Below, piece by piece: positions 28,040 through 37,306 of a stretch of 64,000 nucleotides of DNA (position 1 is its first letter; each line of letters begins with the position of its first letter). This DNA is from Mycobacterium paraterrae (GTDB taxonomy: Bacteria; Actinomycetota; Actinomycetes; Mycobacteriales; Mycobacteriaceae). Under the pieces are notes generated by a model. That model had not been told where the DNA came from, searched no databases, and saw only the letters and a list, made by a program, of their open reading frames with translations. The translations under genes were made by a program, and so were the position numbers. Location: contig NZ_CP092488.2 of the NCBI RefSeq assembly GCF_022430545.2, positions 3,038,001-3,102,000 on the forward strand. The letters run 5' to 3'.

Positions 28040-28113
28040 GCCAACGATCCTCTAGCGCTGCAGGCAAGCAGGTTTGAGTGATAGTCGGTCAGATCTGGAT
28101 TATCTTTGGCGGG

Positions 28114-28968
28114 ATGACTGCGCCGACCCGCCTGATCCGTCATCGCGACGGCGTACCCGTGTACCAGTACCGGACCGACCCGCATACGCCCCTGCTGGCG
28201 GTCATCCGACACACTGACGAGGTGCGTGACCAGGGCCGCCACATTCACGATTTTCCGGCGCTGTGGTACCGGCCATCGGCCGGAGGGGTGTACGTCGTGG
28301 CCGCCGGAGAGGTGCTGGATCCCACCCACCTCGTCGACCTCGAAGGCGGGATCGGAGTGGTATTCGACCCGGCGGCGCTCGGCGAGGACGGGCAATCACC
28401 GTGGCCGACGTGGCGGACGCATCCGCTGCTGTTCCCCTTTCTGCACGGACGTTCGGGCGGGCTACTGCGATTGGAATTGCCGAAAACCCGCCGACCGCAC
28501 TGGAATTCCGCGATCGAGGAGATCGAGGCGGAACTTTCCGGACGCCGAGACGGGTACCAACAGGCTGCGCTCGCACACCTCACGCTGCTGCTGATCGACG
28601 TCGCGCGGATCGCCGGTGACGTCGTCGACGATTTTCGGCGCAGTGGAGAACCGTTACTCGCCGACGTGTTCGCGGTGATCGACCGGCGTCTCGGCGAGCC
28701 GTTGTCGCTGCGCGACGTGGCGCGGGAGGTGGGAATCACGCCCGGGCACCTGACCACCGTGGTGCGCCGCCGCACCGGCCGCACCGTGCAGGAGTGGATC
28801 ATCGAGAGCCGCATGGCCGAGGCACGCAAATTGCTGGCCCACAACGACATTCCAGTCGGCGAGGTCGCGCGCAGAGTCGGGATATCCGATCCGGGCTATT
28901 TCAGCCGGTTGTTCCGCCGCGCGCACGGCATGTCTCCCCGGGACTACATCGGGTTGGCACGCAGGTAG
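28114..28968 (+). CDS. AraC-family transcriptional regulator
   Basis: The 284-residue regulator has an N-terminal cupin-like sensor (VIRHTDEVRDQGRHIHDFPALWYRPSAG). The C-terminal double helix-turn-helix covers about residues 195-284: LSLRDVAREVGITPGHLTTVVRRRTGRTVQEW, then VGEVARRVGISDPGYFSRLFRRAHGMSPRDY. I chose the ATG at 28114; a GTG at 28078 would add 12 residues. The adjacent divergent methyltransferase is the most likely target. Confidence 0.85.
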   Translation: MTAPTRLIRHRDGVPVYQYRTDPHTPLLAVIRHTDEVRDQGRHIHDFPALWYRPSAGGVYVVAAGEVLDPTHLVDLEGGIGVVFDPAALGEDGQSPWPTWRTHPLLFPFLHGRSGGLLRLELPKTRRPHWNSAIEEIEAELSGRRDGYQQAALAHLTLLLIDVARIAGDVVDDFRRSGEPLLADVFAVIDRRLGEPLSLRDVAREVGITPGHLTTVVRRRTGRTVQEWIIESRMAEARKLLAHNDIPVGEVARRVGISDPGYFSRLFRRAHGMSPRDYIGLARR

Positions 28969-29600
28969 CTGTAGACGCCGGCAAAGTTGGCGTTGACATC
29001 ATCGGGGATCGGGACGGGCCCGCCCAGAGCTCTTGCCCCCCAGACGATTTGCGCGGTCCGCTCGACGAGCGCGGTGACATGCAAAACTTTGTCCGGTCGC
29101 GGTCCAACCGCCACCAGGCCGTGGTTGGCGATCAGCGCGGCAGCCCGGCCTTCGAGCGCCTTCACCGCATTGGTGCCCACTTCGGGGGTGGCCGACGCGG
29201 CGTACTCACTGCAGCGGATGTCGCCGCCGCAGTAGATCGCGAACTCGTCGATGCAGGCGGGGATCGGCTGGTGGGCGATCGCGAACATGGTGGCCCACAC
29301 CGGATGACTGTGAATGACACTGCCGATGTCGTCGAACGCCTGGTAGCAGGCCAGGTGCAGCTTCATCTCGGTCGACGGGCTCCGGCCCTCGCGGGCGTGC
29401 AGCACCGCGCCGTCGGGATCGACTACCACCAGGTCCTCGAGCGCCATGTCGGCGTAGTCGACCGACGACGGCGTGATGACCAGGTTGCCGTCCTCGCGGC
29501 GGGCCGAGATGTTGCCCGCCGTGCCTTCGACCAGTCCGCGCCGCAACATGTCCTTGGCCGCCGCCAGCACTGCGGCCTCCGGGTTGTCCACGAATCTCAC
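28944..29600 (-). CDS. fucA: Class II aldolase, L-fuculose-phosphate aldolase type
   Basis: The 218-residue protein has the class II aldolase/adducin fold: GLVEGTAGNISAR, ITPSSVDYADM, the zinc ligands in VIHSHPVWATMFA and the later NHGLVAVG. Such enzymes cleave a sugar phosphate to dihydroxyacetone phosphate and an aldehyde. It overlaps the 3' end of the AraC gene tail to tail, and its start overlaps the dehydrogenase stop by four bases. M. tuberculosis has fucA, serA2 and xylB in this order. Confidence 0.85.
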   Translation of the reverse strand: MRFVDNPEAAVLAAAKDMLRRGLVEGTAGNISARREDGNLVITPSSVDYADMALEDLVVVDPDGAVLHAREGRSPSTEMKLHLACYQAFDDIGSVIHSHPVWATMFAIAHQPIPACIDEFAIYCGGDIRCSEYAASATPEVGTNAVKALEGRAAALIANHGLVAVGPRPDKVLHVTALVERTAQIVWGARALGGPVPIPDDVNANFAGVYSYLRANPM

Positions 29601-30562
29601 AGCACCTCCGGGTTGACGATGTGGATCGGCGTCCCACCGGACAGCAGCGCGTCGAGGTCGTCGGCGACCATCCGGGCCTGGCGAGCCTCAGTGTTCCACG
29701 TCGCACCGCCGATATGGGGCGTGAGCACCACATTGGGCATCGCGACCAGCGGGTGGTCGGTCGGCAGCCATTCGCCGACGAAGTGGTCCAGGCCGGCCGC
29801 TGCGACCTTGCCGGCGCGCAAGGCCTCGACCAGCGCATCGGTGTCGTGCAGCTGAGCTCGGGCGCTGTTGAGGAACACGACGCCGTCCCGCATCGCCGCG
29901 AACTCCTCGGTCCCGATCAACCCGGAGGTTTCGGCGGTCACCGGCGCGTGCAGCGACACGATGTCGGCTTCGGCGAGCAGCTCCTCCAGGCTGTGCTGCG
30001 CCTCGTCGTTGTAGGGGTCGTGGGCGATCACGCGCATGCCGAGCCCGAGCAGTCGCCATCGCACCGCCTGCCCGATCGCGCCCAGCCCGACCAACCCGAC
30101 CGTCCGCCCGACCAATTCCCAGGCGCGGAACCGCTGATACGGGATGGTGCCGTCGCGGAACACCTCCCCGGCGCGCACGTCGGCGTCGGCGCCCAGCACG
30201 TGCCGGGTGGCGGCGAACAACAGCGCCACCGTCATCTCGGCGACCGCGTCCGCGTTGCGGGCCGGGGTGTTCAGCACCGGGATGCCGGCCGCGGTCGCGC
30301 CGGCGACGTCGACGTTGTTGGGATCGCCGCGGGTGGACGCGATGGCGCGCAGTCCGAGATCCAGTACTGGCCCGGCGACCGAATCACTTTCCACCACAAC
30401 GACATCCGCGCGCTCAGCCGAGATCCGTTCGGCCAGTTGCTCGGCTGAGTAGATCCGCAGCGGCGTCTGATCTATCCAGGGGTCGTAGATCACTTCGGCA
30501 AGCTGGCGCAGTTTGTCGAATCCCTCGCCACGGAGCGGGGCCGTCACCAGAGCACGGGTCAC
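29597..30562 (-). CDS. D-isomer 2-hydroxyacid dehydrogenase, SerA2-like
   Basis: A 321-residue NAD-dependent dehydrogenase. The dinucleotide fold shows GLVGLGAIGQAVRWRLLGLGMRVIAHDPY, with VSLHAPVTAETSGLIG and LTPHIGGATWNTEA carrying the catalytic histidine. It is annotated as SerA2 in M. tuberculosis by position, but lack of the long regulatory domain and the sugar-gene neighbours make a sugar-acid substrate as plausible as phosphoglycerate. The GTG at 30562 gives a natural N-terminus; the open frame continues upstream across the xylB start. Confidence 0.8.
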   Translation of the reverse strand: MTRALVTAPLRGEGFDKLRQLAEVIYDPWIDQTPLRIYSAEQLAERISAERADVVVVESDSVAGPVLDLGLRAIASTRGDPNNVDVAGATAAGIPVLNTPARNADAVAEMTVALLFAATRHVLGADADVRAGEVFRDGTIPYQRFRAWELVGRTVGLVGLGAIGQAVRWRLLGLGMRVIAHDPYNDEAQHSLEELLAEADIVSLHAPVTAETSGLIGTEEFAAMRDGVVFLNSARAQLHDTDALVEALRAGKVAAAGLDHFVGEWLPTDHPLVAMPNVVLTPHIGGATWNTEARQARMVADDLDALLSGGTPIHIVNPEVL

Positions 30563-30583
30563 GAGTGCCAATGCTGGCGTACG

Positions 30584-31912
30584 GTGACGCCCGTGGCAAC
30601 AGAGGTCACCATCGGCATCGACGTCGGCACCACCGCGGTCAAGGCGGTGGCCGCGGACCAGGACGGCCGGGTGGTCGCGCGGGCACGCATCCCGCACGAG
30701 TTGCGGGTGCCGGCGCCGGATCTGCTGGAGCACAACGCCGACGAGGCATGGCGACGGGGACCGCTGACGGCGCTGTCCCGGTTGGACCGTCCGGATGCGC
30801 GAGCGATCGCCGTCTCCGCGATGGTTCCCTCGTTGACCGCGGTCGACGCGGCCGGCACACCGGTCAGCCCCGGGTTGCTCTACGGTGACGGCCGGGGCCG
30901 CGTCCCGGGCGTACTTGCCGACGGGCCGTTCCCGGTCGGCGAGGCCGCGGAGTTCTTGCGCTGGACCGCCGCTCACGCTCCGGCGGCGGCCGGATACTGG
31001 GCCGCGCCCGCGGTGGCCAACCATGCCCTGGCGGGCGAGGCGGTGATCGACTTCCCGACCGCGTTCACCGCGTCGCCGCTGTTCGACGCAGATGGCTGGA
31101 ACGCCGCAGCCCTCGCCGACCGTGGCGCGACGGTCGAGCAGATGCCGCGGGTCGCGCCACCGGGCACCGCGGCCGGGCAGGCCGGTGATGCCATTCTTGG
31201 CGTCGGGGCTATCGACGCGGTGTGTGAGCAGATGGTCTCGGGCGCCGACGATGTCGGCGACGTGCTGGTGCTGTGCGGCACCACGTTGATCGTGTGGGTG
31301 ACGATTCCCGACGCGCGGCAGGTGCCGGGACTGTGGACGATCCCGACCACGACCGGGATGAGCCAGGTCGGTGGTGCGAGCAACGCCGGGGGGCTATTCC
31401 TCGGCTGGGTCGATCGGGTGCTCGGGCCCGGCGACCCGGCCGCGGCCGACCCACGACGGGTGCCGGTGTGGTTGCCGTACCTGCGAGGCGAACGCGCGCC
31501 GCTGCACGACCCCGCCCGGCGTGGGACGCTCGACGGCCTGGACCTCGGTCACGACGCTGCGGCGCTGCGACGGGCCGCCTACGAGGCGTCGGGTTTCGTT
31601 GTGCGGCAACTGATCGACCTCAGCGGTGCCGACGTGTCGCGCGTCGTGGTCGCGGGCGGCGGCACCAGGCTACAGCCGTGGTTGCAGGCGATCGCCGATG
31701 CGACTGGCAGGCCGGTGCAGGTGTCCGGGGTGGCCGAGGGGGCCGCGTTGGGCGCGGCCTTCCTGGCCCGGATGGCGTTGGGTGCGGAATCGCAGATCAC
31801 CGACGCCGCCAGGTGGGCTACCGTCGAGCGCACGGTCGACCCGAACCCGGCGTGGCTGGCTCCGGTACAGGAGCGCTACCACCGGTTCCTCGAGCTGGTG
31901 TCGCTACGGTAG
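30584..31912 (+). CDS. xylB: FGGY-family carbohydrate kinase, XylB-like
   Basis: The 442-residue kinase has the actin-like ATPase fold: TIGIDVGTTAVKAVAAD at the N-terminus, an LYGDGRG segment in the middle, and the C-terminal VVVAGGGTRLQPWLQAIADATGRPVQVSGVAEGAALGAAFLA. It would phosphorylate a sugar or polyol, feeding the aldolase encoded divergently. The start is GTG 30584 or GTG 30593, 21-30 bases from the divergent dehydrogenase start. Confidence 0.85.
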   Translation: MTPVATEVTIGIDVGTTAVKAVAADQDGRVVARARIPHELRVPAPDLLEHNADEAWRRGPLTALSRLDRPDARAIAVSAMVPSLTAVDAAGTPVSPGLLYGDGRGRVPGVLADGPFPVGEAAEFLRWTAAHAPAAAGYWAAPAVANHALAGEAVIDFPTAFTASPLFDADGWNAAALADRGATVEQMPRVAPPGTAAGQAGDAILGVGAIDAVCEQMVSGADDVGDVLVLCGTTLIVWVTIPDARQVPGLWTIPTTTGMSQVGGASNAGGLFLGWVDRVLGPGDPAAADPRRVPVWLPYLRGERAPLHDPARRGTLDGLDLGHDAAALRRAAYEASGFVVRQLIDLSGADVSRVVVAGGGTRLQPWLQAIADATGRPVQVSGVAEGAALGAAFLARMALGAESQITDAARWATVERTVDPNPAWLAPVQERYHRFLELVSLR

Positions 31913-32824
31913 TTCGGCCGAGAGGTACCGGATGTCGCCCAACCCTTCGAGAGAGTCCGCATCGGGAAGCTCAAAACCGTTGGCGGCGTAGAGTTCTCGT
32001 GTCGTGTGCGTGACCGTCTGCCAACCGCGCTCGGCCAGATACTCGGCGGCGTCGTTGCGCTCGCCGTCGTACACCAGCTCCGACCAGTTCATGTTCAGCC
32101 CGAGCTTGCGCCAGCGTTCGCTGATCTGCCTGCCCCGCTTCGTGATTCGATCGTGAATGTCGGGAACGTAGCCGGTGCCGATCCGACTGCCACTGAAACT
32201 CAGAGTGGTGATGGTGTCGAAAAGTCGATCTTGGGCATCGGGCGGCAGGTAGCCGAGCAGCCCCTCGGCGATCCACGCCGTGGGGCGCTCGGAGCCGAAT
32301 CCGTTGTCTTGCAGCGCGCTCACCCAGTCGTCGCGGAGGTCGACCGCTACGGCTTTACGTTCCGCCGTCGGCGTCGCGCCCAGGTCGGCCAGCGTGCGGG
32401 TTTTGAATTCAATGACCTGCGGCTGATCCACCTCGAAGACGGTGGTGCCGGCCGGCCAGGACAGCCGATACGCGCGTGTGTCGAGACCGGCGGCCAGAAT
32501 GACGGCCTGACGCACACCGCCTTTGGCGGCTTGCGCGAAGAAGTCGTCGAAGAACCGGGTCCGGACCGCCATGCCCTCGGCCAGTCGCTGATACGTCGAG
32601 GTTGGGTCCTCGTCGCCGAGTTCGATCTCGCCGTCGATCATCTTGACGAACGCGTCGACACCGACGGCCCTGACCAGCGGCTCGGCGAAGGGATCGTCGA
32701 TCAGCGGGTGGGGGCCCTTGGATGCCATCGCCCGCCGGGCCGCGACGGCGGTGGCCGTCGCGCCCACGCTGGACGCGAGGTCCCACGAGTCGCCGTCGTG
32801 TCGGATGGTGTCATGTGCGGCCAT
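31904..32824 (-). CDS. LCMT-family SAM-dependent methyltransferase (paralogue 4)
   Basis: The 306-residue protein has the motif series DSWDLASSVGATATAVAARRAMA, IDDPFAEPLVRAVG, VILAAGLDTRAYRLSWPAG and WIAEGLLGYLPPDAQD. The start follows AGGAGG six bases away. It forms a second methyltransferase block with paralogue 5, separated from the first block by the UbiE-like, AraC, fucA, serA2-like and xylB genes. Its 3' end overlaps the end of xylB. Confidence 0.88.
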   Translation of the reverse strand: MAAHDTIRHDGDSWDLASSVGATATAVAARRAMASKGPHPLIDDPFAEPLVRAVGVDAFVKMIDGEIELGDEDPTSTYQRLAEGMAVRTRFFDDFFAQAAKGGVRQAVILAAGLDTRAYRLSWPAGTTVFEVDQPQVIEFKTRTLADLGATPTAERKAVAVDLRDDWVSALQDNGFGSERPTAWIAEGLLGYLPPDAQDRLFDTITTLSFSGSRIGTGYVPDIHDRITKRGRQISERWRKLGLNMNWSELVYDGERNDAAEYLAERGWQTVTHTTRELYAANGFELPDADSLEGLGDIRYLSAELP

Positions 32825-32834
32825 GTGAAGCCTC

Positions 32835-33749
32835 CTATCGGCGAGTCGCGATGACGGACACGATGTTCCGGAAGGCGGCCAGTTGTTCGTCGTGGTCGGG
32901 ATATGCGCGGCCGTATTCGCCGAACAGATCGCGGCGATTACGGGTGACCACGTCCCAGCCGGAGCCGGTGAGGTAGTCGCCGACGTTGTTGCGGTCGCCT
33001 TCGTAGAACAAGCCCGACAGATCGACGTCGCAGCCCACGCTGGCCCACCGGTCGTTCATGGCCTTGCCCCGCTCGGCCATCGACCGGCCGTTGTCGGGGT
33101 GGTATTCGGTGGCGATCCGGCTGCCGGGCGCACTCAGCGCGGTGATGTGGTCGAACAGCCGATCCTGCGCCTCCGGCGGCAGGTACATCAGCAGCCCCTC
33201 GGCGCTCCACGCCGACGGTTTGGTGTCGTCGAAGCCGTGCTCCCGCAGCGCTGCGGGCCAGTCCTCGCGCAGGTCGACGGCGACCGTGCGGCGCTCTGCC
33301 GTCGGCTCGGCGCCCAAACCCGCCATGGTCTCGGTCTTGAATGCAATGACTTGCGGCTGGTCGACCTCGTAGACGACGCTGCCGGCCGGCCAGTTCAGCC
33401 GATAGGCCCGCGAGTCCAACCCGGCGGCCAGGATCACCGACTGGCGGATGCCCGCCGCCGCGGCGTCGGTGAAGAAGTCGTCGAAGAACCTGGTGCGCAC
33501 GGCCATCGAGTCGGTTTCGGTCTGCAGCTCGCCGGCACCGTTCTCCCCGGCGGCGGACGGGTCGACCTCCCCGTCGACCACCCGGGTGAAGAACTCCATG
33601 CCCACCGCCCGGACCAGCGGGGCCGCGAAGGGGTCGTTGATGATCGGGTCGGTGTCCCGGCTGGCCAGCGCCCGGGCCGTCGCGACCATCGTCGCTGTGG
33701 CGCCCACGCTGGAGGCAAGGTCCCATGTATCGGAGTCGCTGCGCGTCAT
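32835..33749 (-). CDS. LCMT-family SAM-dependent methyltransferase (paralogue 5)
   Basis: The 304-residue protein has the motif series DTWDLASSVGATATMVATARALA, INDPFAAPLVRAVGMEFF, VILAAGLDSRAYRLNWPAG and WSAEGLLMYLPPEAQD. The ATG at 33749 (MTRSDSD) matches the start of the paralogues and has AAAGGG six bases upstream; an ATG at 33764 is also in frame. It lies upstream of paralogue 4 in a two-gene unit, divergent from secY. Confidence 0.88.
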   Translation of the reverse strand: MTRSDSDTWDLASSVGATATMVATARALASRDTDPIINDPFAAPLVRAVGMEFFTRVVDGEVDPSAAGENGAGELQTETDSMAVRTRFFDDFFTDAAAAGIRQSVILAAGLDSRAYRLNWPAGSVVYEVDQPQVIAFKTETMAGLGAEPTAERRTVAVDLREDWPAALREHGFDDTKPSAWSAEGLLMYLPPEAQDRLFDHITALSAPGSRIATEYHPDNGRSMAERGKAMNDRWASVGCDVDLSGLFYEGDRNNVGDYLTGSGWDVVTRNRRDLFGEYGRAYPDHDEQLAAFRNIVSVIATRR

Positions 33750-34046
33750 GATCACCCTTTCCATTCACACTCAGCAGTAGTCGTTGGATATTTAGCCAAG
33801 GTAAAGAGCCAGTGAAACCTTACGCCCCGTCGCTGTGCGAGTGCTGTGCCGCCGCGCACCCATTTGCGGGCGGACGCTTCACGCGCTGTTAGTCTCGTAG
33901 ACTGTCTGACGCGCGTCGACACACGTCCTGCCTGCATGTGCCCGGCGCGCGAGGCAGGACCACGAGACCGTTTCACGACAGTCCGGCTGGATGCACCAGC
34001 CGAGTAGGCACGCCGCGACCAAAGACCGGCTTGCGCAGGAGGAAGA
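33750..34046. other. Divergent intergenic region upstream of secY
   Basis: This 297-base spacer should hold the secY-adk-map promoter and that of the methyltransferase pair. TAGTCT (33890) and TAGACT (33898) are plausible -10 elements, but no -35 at good spacing is seen, so no promoter is called. The secY ribosome site AGGAGGA lies at 34037-34043. No gene is seen. Confidence 0.35.
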
Positions 34047-35372
34047 GTGCTTTCGGCTTTCATCTCGTCGCTGCGAACAGCCGACCTCAGACGGAAGATC
34101 CTGATCACGCTGTTCATCGTGGTCCTCTACCGGTTGGGCGCGACGATTCCGTCGCCCGGTGTCAACTACCCCAACGTGCAGAAGTGCATCGCCCAGGTCA
34201 GCGGCGGGGACGCGGGGCAGATCTATTCGCTGATCAACCTGTTCTCCGGTGGTGCCCTGCTGCAGCTGACGGTCTTCGCGGTCGGGGTGATGCCCTACAT
34301 CACCGCGAGCATCATCGTGCAGCTGCTCACCGTGGTCATCCCACGGTTCGAAGAGCTCCGCAAAGAAGGCCAGGCCGGGCAGGCCAAGATGACGCAGTAC
34401 ACCCGCTACCTGGCGATCGCCCTGGCCATTCTGCAGGCCACCAGCATCGTCGCGCTGGCGGCCAACGGCGGTCTGCTGCAGGGCTGCAGCCTGGACATCA
34501 TCGCCAACCAAAGCATTTTCACGCTGGTCGTCATCGTGCTGGTGATGACGGCAGGCGCGGCCCTGGTCATGTGGATGGGTGAGCTGGTCACCGAGCGGGG
34601 CATCGGCAACGGTATGTCGCTGCTGATCTTCGCCGGCATCGCCGCCCGCATCCCGGGCGAGGGCAAGAGCATTCTGGACAGCCGCGGCGGAGTCGTGTTC
34701 ACGACGGTATGTGTGGCGGCGTTGATCATCGTGGTCGGCGTGGTGTTCGTGGAACAGGGACAGCGTCGTATCCCCGTGCAGTACGCCAAGCGCATGGTGG
34801 GCCGGCGGATGTACGGCGGCACCTCGACGTATCTGCCGCTGAAGGTCAACCAGGCCGGCGTTATCCCGGTGATCTTCGCGTCCTCGCTGATCTACATCCC
34901 GCATCTGATCACCCAGTTGGTCCGCAGCGGCAGCGGCGGCTTGGGCAACAGCTGGTGGGACAAGTTCGTCGGCAACTACCTGACGAACCCGGCCAGCCCG
35001 GTGTACATCTCCATCTACTTCGGCCTGATCATCTTCTTCACGTACTTCTACGTCTCGATCACCTTCAACCCCGACGAGCGGGCCGACGAGATGAAGAAGT
35101 TCGGTGGCTTCATCCCCGGTATCCGGCCGGGTAAGCCGACCGCCGACTACCTGCGCTACGTGCTGAGCAGGATCACGTTGCCGGGCTCGATTTACCTCGG
35201 TCTCATCGCGGTGCTGCCCAACCTCTTCCTGAAGATCGGTAGCACCGGAACCGTGCAGAACCTGCCCTTCGGTGGTACCGCCGTGCTGATCGCCATCGGG
35301 GTCGGGTTGGATACGGTGAAGCAGATCGAGAGTCAGCTCATGCAACGCAATTACGAAGGGTTCCTGAAGTGA
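34047..35372 (+). CDS. secY: Protein translocase subunit SecY
   Basis: The 441-residue integral membrane protein has ten expected membrane segments. Family signatures are GATIPSPGVNYP in the plug region, GVMPYITASIIVQLLTVVIP, and TERGIGNGMSLLIFAGI before the fifth segment. It forms the SecYEG channel for Sec export. GTG start after AGGAGGA. adk starts inside its stop codon. It is separated here from the spc operon by 13 kb. Confidence 0.98.
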   Translation: MLSAFISSLRTADLRRKILITLFIVVLYRLGATIPSPGVNYPNVQKCIAQVSGGDAGQIYSLINLFSGGALLQLTVFAVGVMPYITASIIVQLLTVVIPRFEELRKEGQAGQAKMTQYTRYLAIALAILQATSIVALAANGGLLQGCSLDIIANQSIFTLVVIVLVMTAGAALVMWMGELVTERGIGNGMSLLIFAGIAARIPGEGKSILDSRGGVVFTTVCVAALIIVVGVVFVEQGQRRIPVQYAKRMVGRRMYGGTSTYLPLKVNQAGVIPVIFASSLIYIPHLITQLVRSGSGGLGNSWWDKFVGNYLTNPASPVYISIYFGLIIFFTYFYVSITFNPDERADEMKKFGGFIPGIRPGKPTADYLRYVLSRITLPGSIYLGLIAVLPNLFLKIGSTGTVQNLPFGGTAVLIAIGVGLDTVKQIESQLMQRNYEGFLK

Positions 35373-35914
35373 GAGTTGTGTTGCTGGGCCCGCCCGGAGC
35401 CGGCAAGGGCACGCAGGCGGTCAAGCTGGCCGAGAAACTCGAGCTCCCGCACCTGTCCACCGGAGACCTGTTCCGGGAGAACATCGGCAACGGCACCGAG
35501 CTGGGGCTGAAGGCCAAGCGCTACCTGGATGCCGGTGACCTGGTGCCATCCGAGCTGACCAACGAGCTTGTCGACGACCGGCTGAACAACCCGGACACCG
35601 AAGCCGGTTTCATCCTCGACGGCTACCCACGATCGGTTGCGCAGGCCGAGGCGCTGCACGACATGCTCGAGCGCCGCGGAACCGCGCTCGACGTCGTCCT
35701 GGAGTTGCGGGTGCCGGAGGATGTGCTGTTCGAACGCCTCAAATCGCGGGGCCGCGCCGACGACACCGACGACGTGATCCGCAACCGGATGAACGTCTAC
35801 CACGCCGAAACCGCGCCGCTGATCGACTTCTACCGCGACGAACTCACGACCGTCGACGCCGTCGGCTCCGTCGACGAGGTCTTCGCGCGGGCCCTGCGGG
35901 CTCTCGGGCAGTAG
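35369..35914 (+). CDS. adk: Adenylate kinase
   Basis: Interconverts AMP, ATP and ADP. The 181-residue protein has the P-loop GPPGAGKGTQ, the AMP-binding LSTGDLFRENI and DGYPRSVAQAEAL, and a short LID (LKSRGRADDTDDV) without zinc cysteines, as in M. tuberculosis Adk. The GTG start overlaps the secY stop by four bases. Confidence 0.98.
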   Translation: MRVVLLGPPGAGKGTQAVKLAEKLELPHLSTGDLFRENIGNGTELGLKAKRYLDAGDLVPSELTNELVDDRLNNPDTEAGFILDGYPRSVAQAEALHDMLERRGTALDVVLELRVPEDVLFERLKSRGRADDTDDVIRNRMNVYHAETAPLIDFYRDELTTVDAVGSVDEVFARALRALGQ

Positions 35915-35916
35915 CG

Positions 35917-36717
35917 GTGATCGGCCTGGCCGGCCTGCGCAGCCGCAAGGTGGTACCGCAGCGAAGCGCGGGAGAACTCGACGCGATGGCCGCCGCCGGC
36001 GCCGTCGTCGCCGCCGCGTTGGCCGCAGCGCGGGAGGCCGCGGTGCCCGGGGCCACGACCCACGACCTTGACCAAGTCGCCGAGTCGGTGATTCGCGACG
36101 CGGGCGCCACGCCGTCGTTCCTTGGCTACCACGGATACCCGGCGTCGATTTGCTCGTCGGTGAACGACCGTGTGGTGCACGGGATTCCGTCGACAACTGA
36201 GCAGCTGGCCGCCGGTGACCTGGTCTCGATCGACTGCGGCGCGATCTTGGACGGCTGGCACGGTGACGCCGCGATCACATTCGGTGTCGGGGCCCTCATT
36301 CCCGCCGACGAACTGCTCTCCCAAGCCACCAGGGAGTCGATGGAGGCGGGTATCGCGGCGATGATCCCCGGCAACCGCCTGACCGATGTCTCGCATGCCA
36401 TCGAAACAGCCACCCACGCGGCCGAGGCCCGGTACGGGCGCAAGTTCGGCATCGTCGAGGGCTACGGCGGCCACGGCATCGGTCGTCAGATGCACATGGA
36501 CCCGTTTCTGCCCAACGAAGGCGCGCCGGGGCGTGGCCCGATCCTGGGTGTCGGATCGGTTCTGGCCATCGAGCCGATGCTGACCCTGGGAACGCGCAAG
36601 ACCGTCGTGCTCGACGATCAATGGACGGTCACTACCACCGACGGCTCACGGGCCGCACACTGGGAGCACACCGTCGCCGCCACCGAGAACGGACCTCGCA
36701 TCCTGACCCTCGCCTGA
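35917..36717 (+). CDS. map: Methionine aminopeptidase, type I
   Basis: Removes the initiator methionine. The 266-residue enzyme has the five metal ligands in order: D in SIDCGAILDGWHGDAAITF (two Asp), H in GYGGHGIGRQMHMDP, E in LAIEPMLTLG and E in AAHWEHTVAATENG. GTG start two bases after adk. The SigL-type promoter for the next gene lies in the short spacer beyond its stop. Confidence 0.97.
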   Translation: MIGLAGLRSRKVVPQRSAGELDAMAAAGAVVAAALAAAREAAVPGATTHDLDQVAESVIRDAGATPSFLGYHGYPASICSSVNDRVVHGIPSTTEQLAAGDLVSIDCGAILDGWHGDAAITFGVGALIPADELLSQATRESMEAGIAAMIPGNRLTDVSHAIETATHAAEARYGRKFGIVEGYGGHGIGRQMHMDPFLPNEGAPGRGPILGVGSVLAIEPMLTLGTRKTVVLDDQWTVTTTDGSRAAHWEHTVAATENGPRILTLA

Positions 36718-36735
36718 TCTCCGTGCCGGTGGCGG

Positions 36736-36763
36736 TGAACCAAACGGACACCTGCACCGTGTC
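36736..36763 (+). promoter_or_regulatory. SigL-type promoter of the first sigL
   Basis: TGAACC at 36736-36741 and CGTGTC at 36758-36763 are separated by 16 bases. From memory, this is the consensus reported for M. tuberculosis SigL, whose gene is autoregulated. The predicted start is near 36770. A GAAAGG ribosome site at 36770-36775 precedes the ATG at 36782. The same motif occurs at 42890. Confidence 0.8.
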
Positions 36764-36781
36764 ATCACCGAAAGGCTGGTG

Positions 36782-37306
36782 ATGGACATACCTGGCGCCG
36801 GCGCGGATGCGAATGCTCTGGAGCGGCTGTGCGACCAGCACGCCGCTGCTTTGTGGCGCTATGCGTGGCGGTTGACCGGCGATCATGCCCATGCCGAGGA
36901 CGTGGTGCAAGAAACCTTGTTGCGGGCGTGGCAACACCCTCACGTCCTGCGCAACGGACAGTCCCCGCGTGCGTGGCTTTTCACCGTTGCTCGAAACATG
37001 GTCATCGACGACCGGCGCAGCGCCCGGTACCGCCACGAGGCGGTACCGGTGGACGGCTCCGGCCCTCCGGAAACCACTGGTCCCGATGAGGCCGTAGCGG
37101 CGCTGAACCGCGCGTTGATCGGCGACGCGATGGCGCAGTTGTCCGCCGAACACCGGGCGGTTGTCGGCCGGTCCTATTACCAGGGCTGGACAACCGCGCA
37201 GATCGCCGCCGATCTCGGGATTGCCGAGGGCACGGTGAAGTCGCGGCTGCATTACGCGCTGCGAGCGCTTCGTCAGGCTCTGGTGGAAATGGGTGTGACG
37301 CAATGA
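36782..37306 (+). CDS. sigL: ECF RNA polymerase sigma factor, SigL-like (copy 1)
   Basis: A 174-residue ECF sigma factor. Region 2 covers about residues 12-80 (LWRYAWRLTGDHAHAEDVVQETLLRAWQHP) and region 4 about 120-170 (AQLSAEHRAVVGRSYYQGWTTAQIAADLGIAEGTVKSRLHYALRALRQ). It is closely similar to the second sigL-like protein at 39012. It has its own SigL-type promoter and overlaps the following anti-sigma/oxygenase fusion by four bases (ATGA), so the two are translationally coupled. Which copy is the true orthologue of M. tuberculosis SigL is unsettled; position relative to a normal RslA favours copy 2. Confidence 0.9.
   Translation: MDIPGAGADANALERLCDQHAAALWRYAWRLTGDHAHAEDVVQETLLRAWQHPHVLRNGQSPRAWLFTVARNMVIDDRRSARYRHEAVPVDGSGPPETTGPDEAVAALNRALIGDAMAQLSAEHRAVVGRSYYQGWTTAQIAADLGIAEGTVKSRLHYALRALRQALVEMGVTQ

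Noticed and set aside
33864..33903. secY promoter from TTGCGG with TAGTCT or TAGACT
   Set aside because: The spacers are 20 and 28 bases, outside the usual range. Noted only in the intergenic entry.
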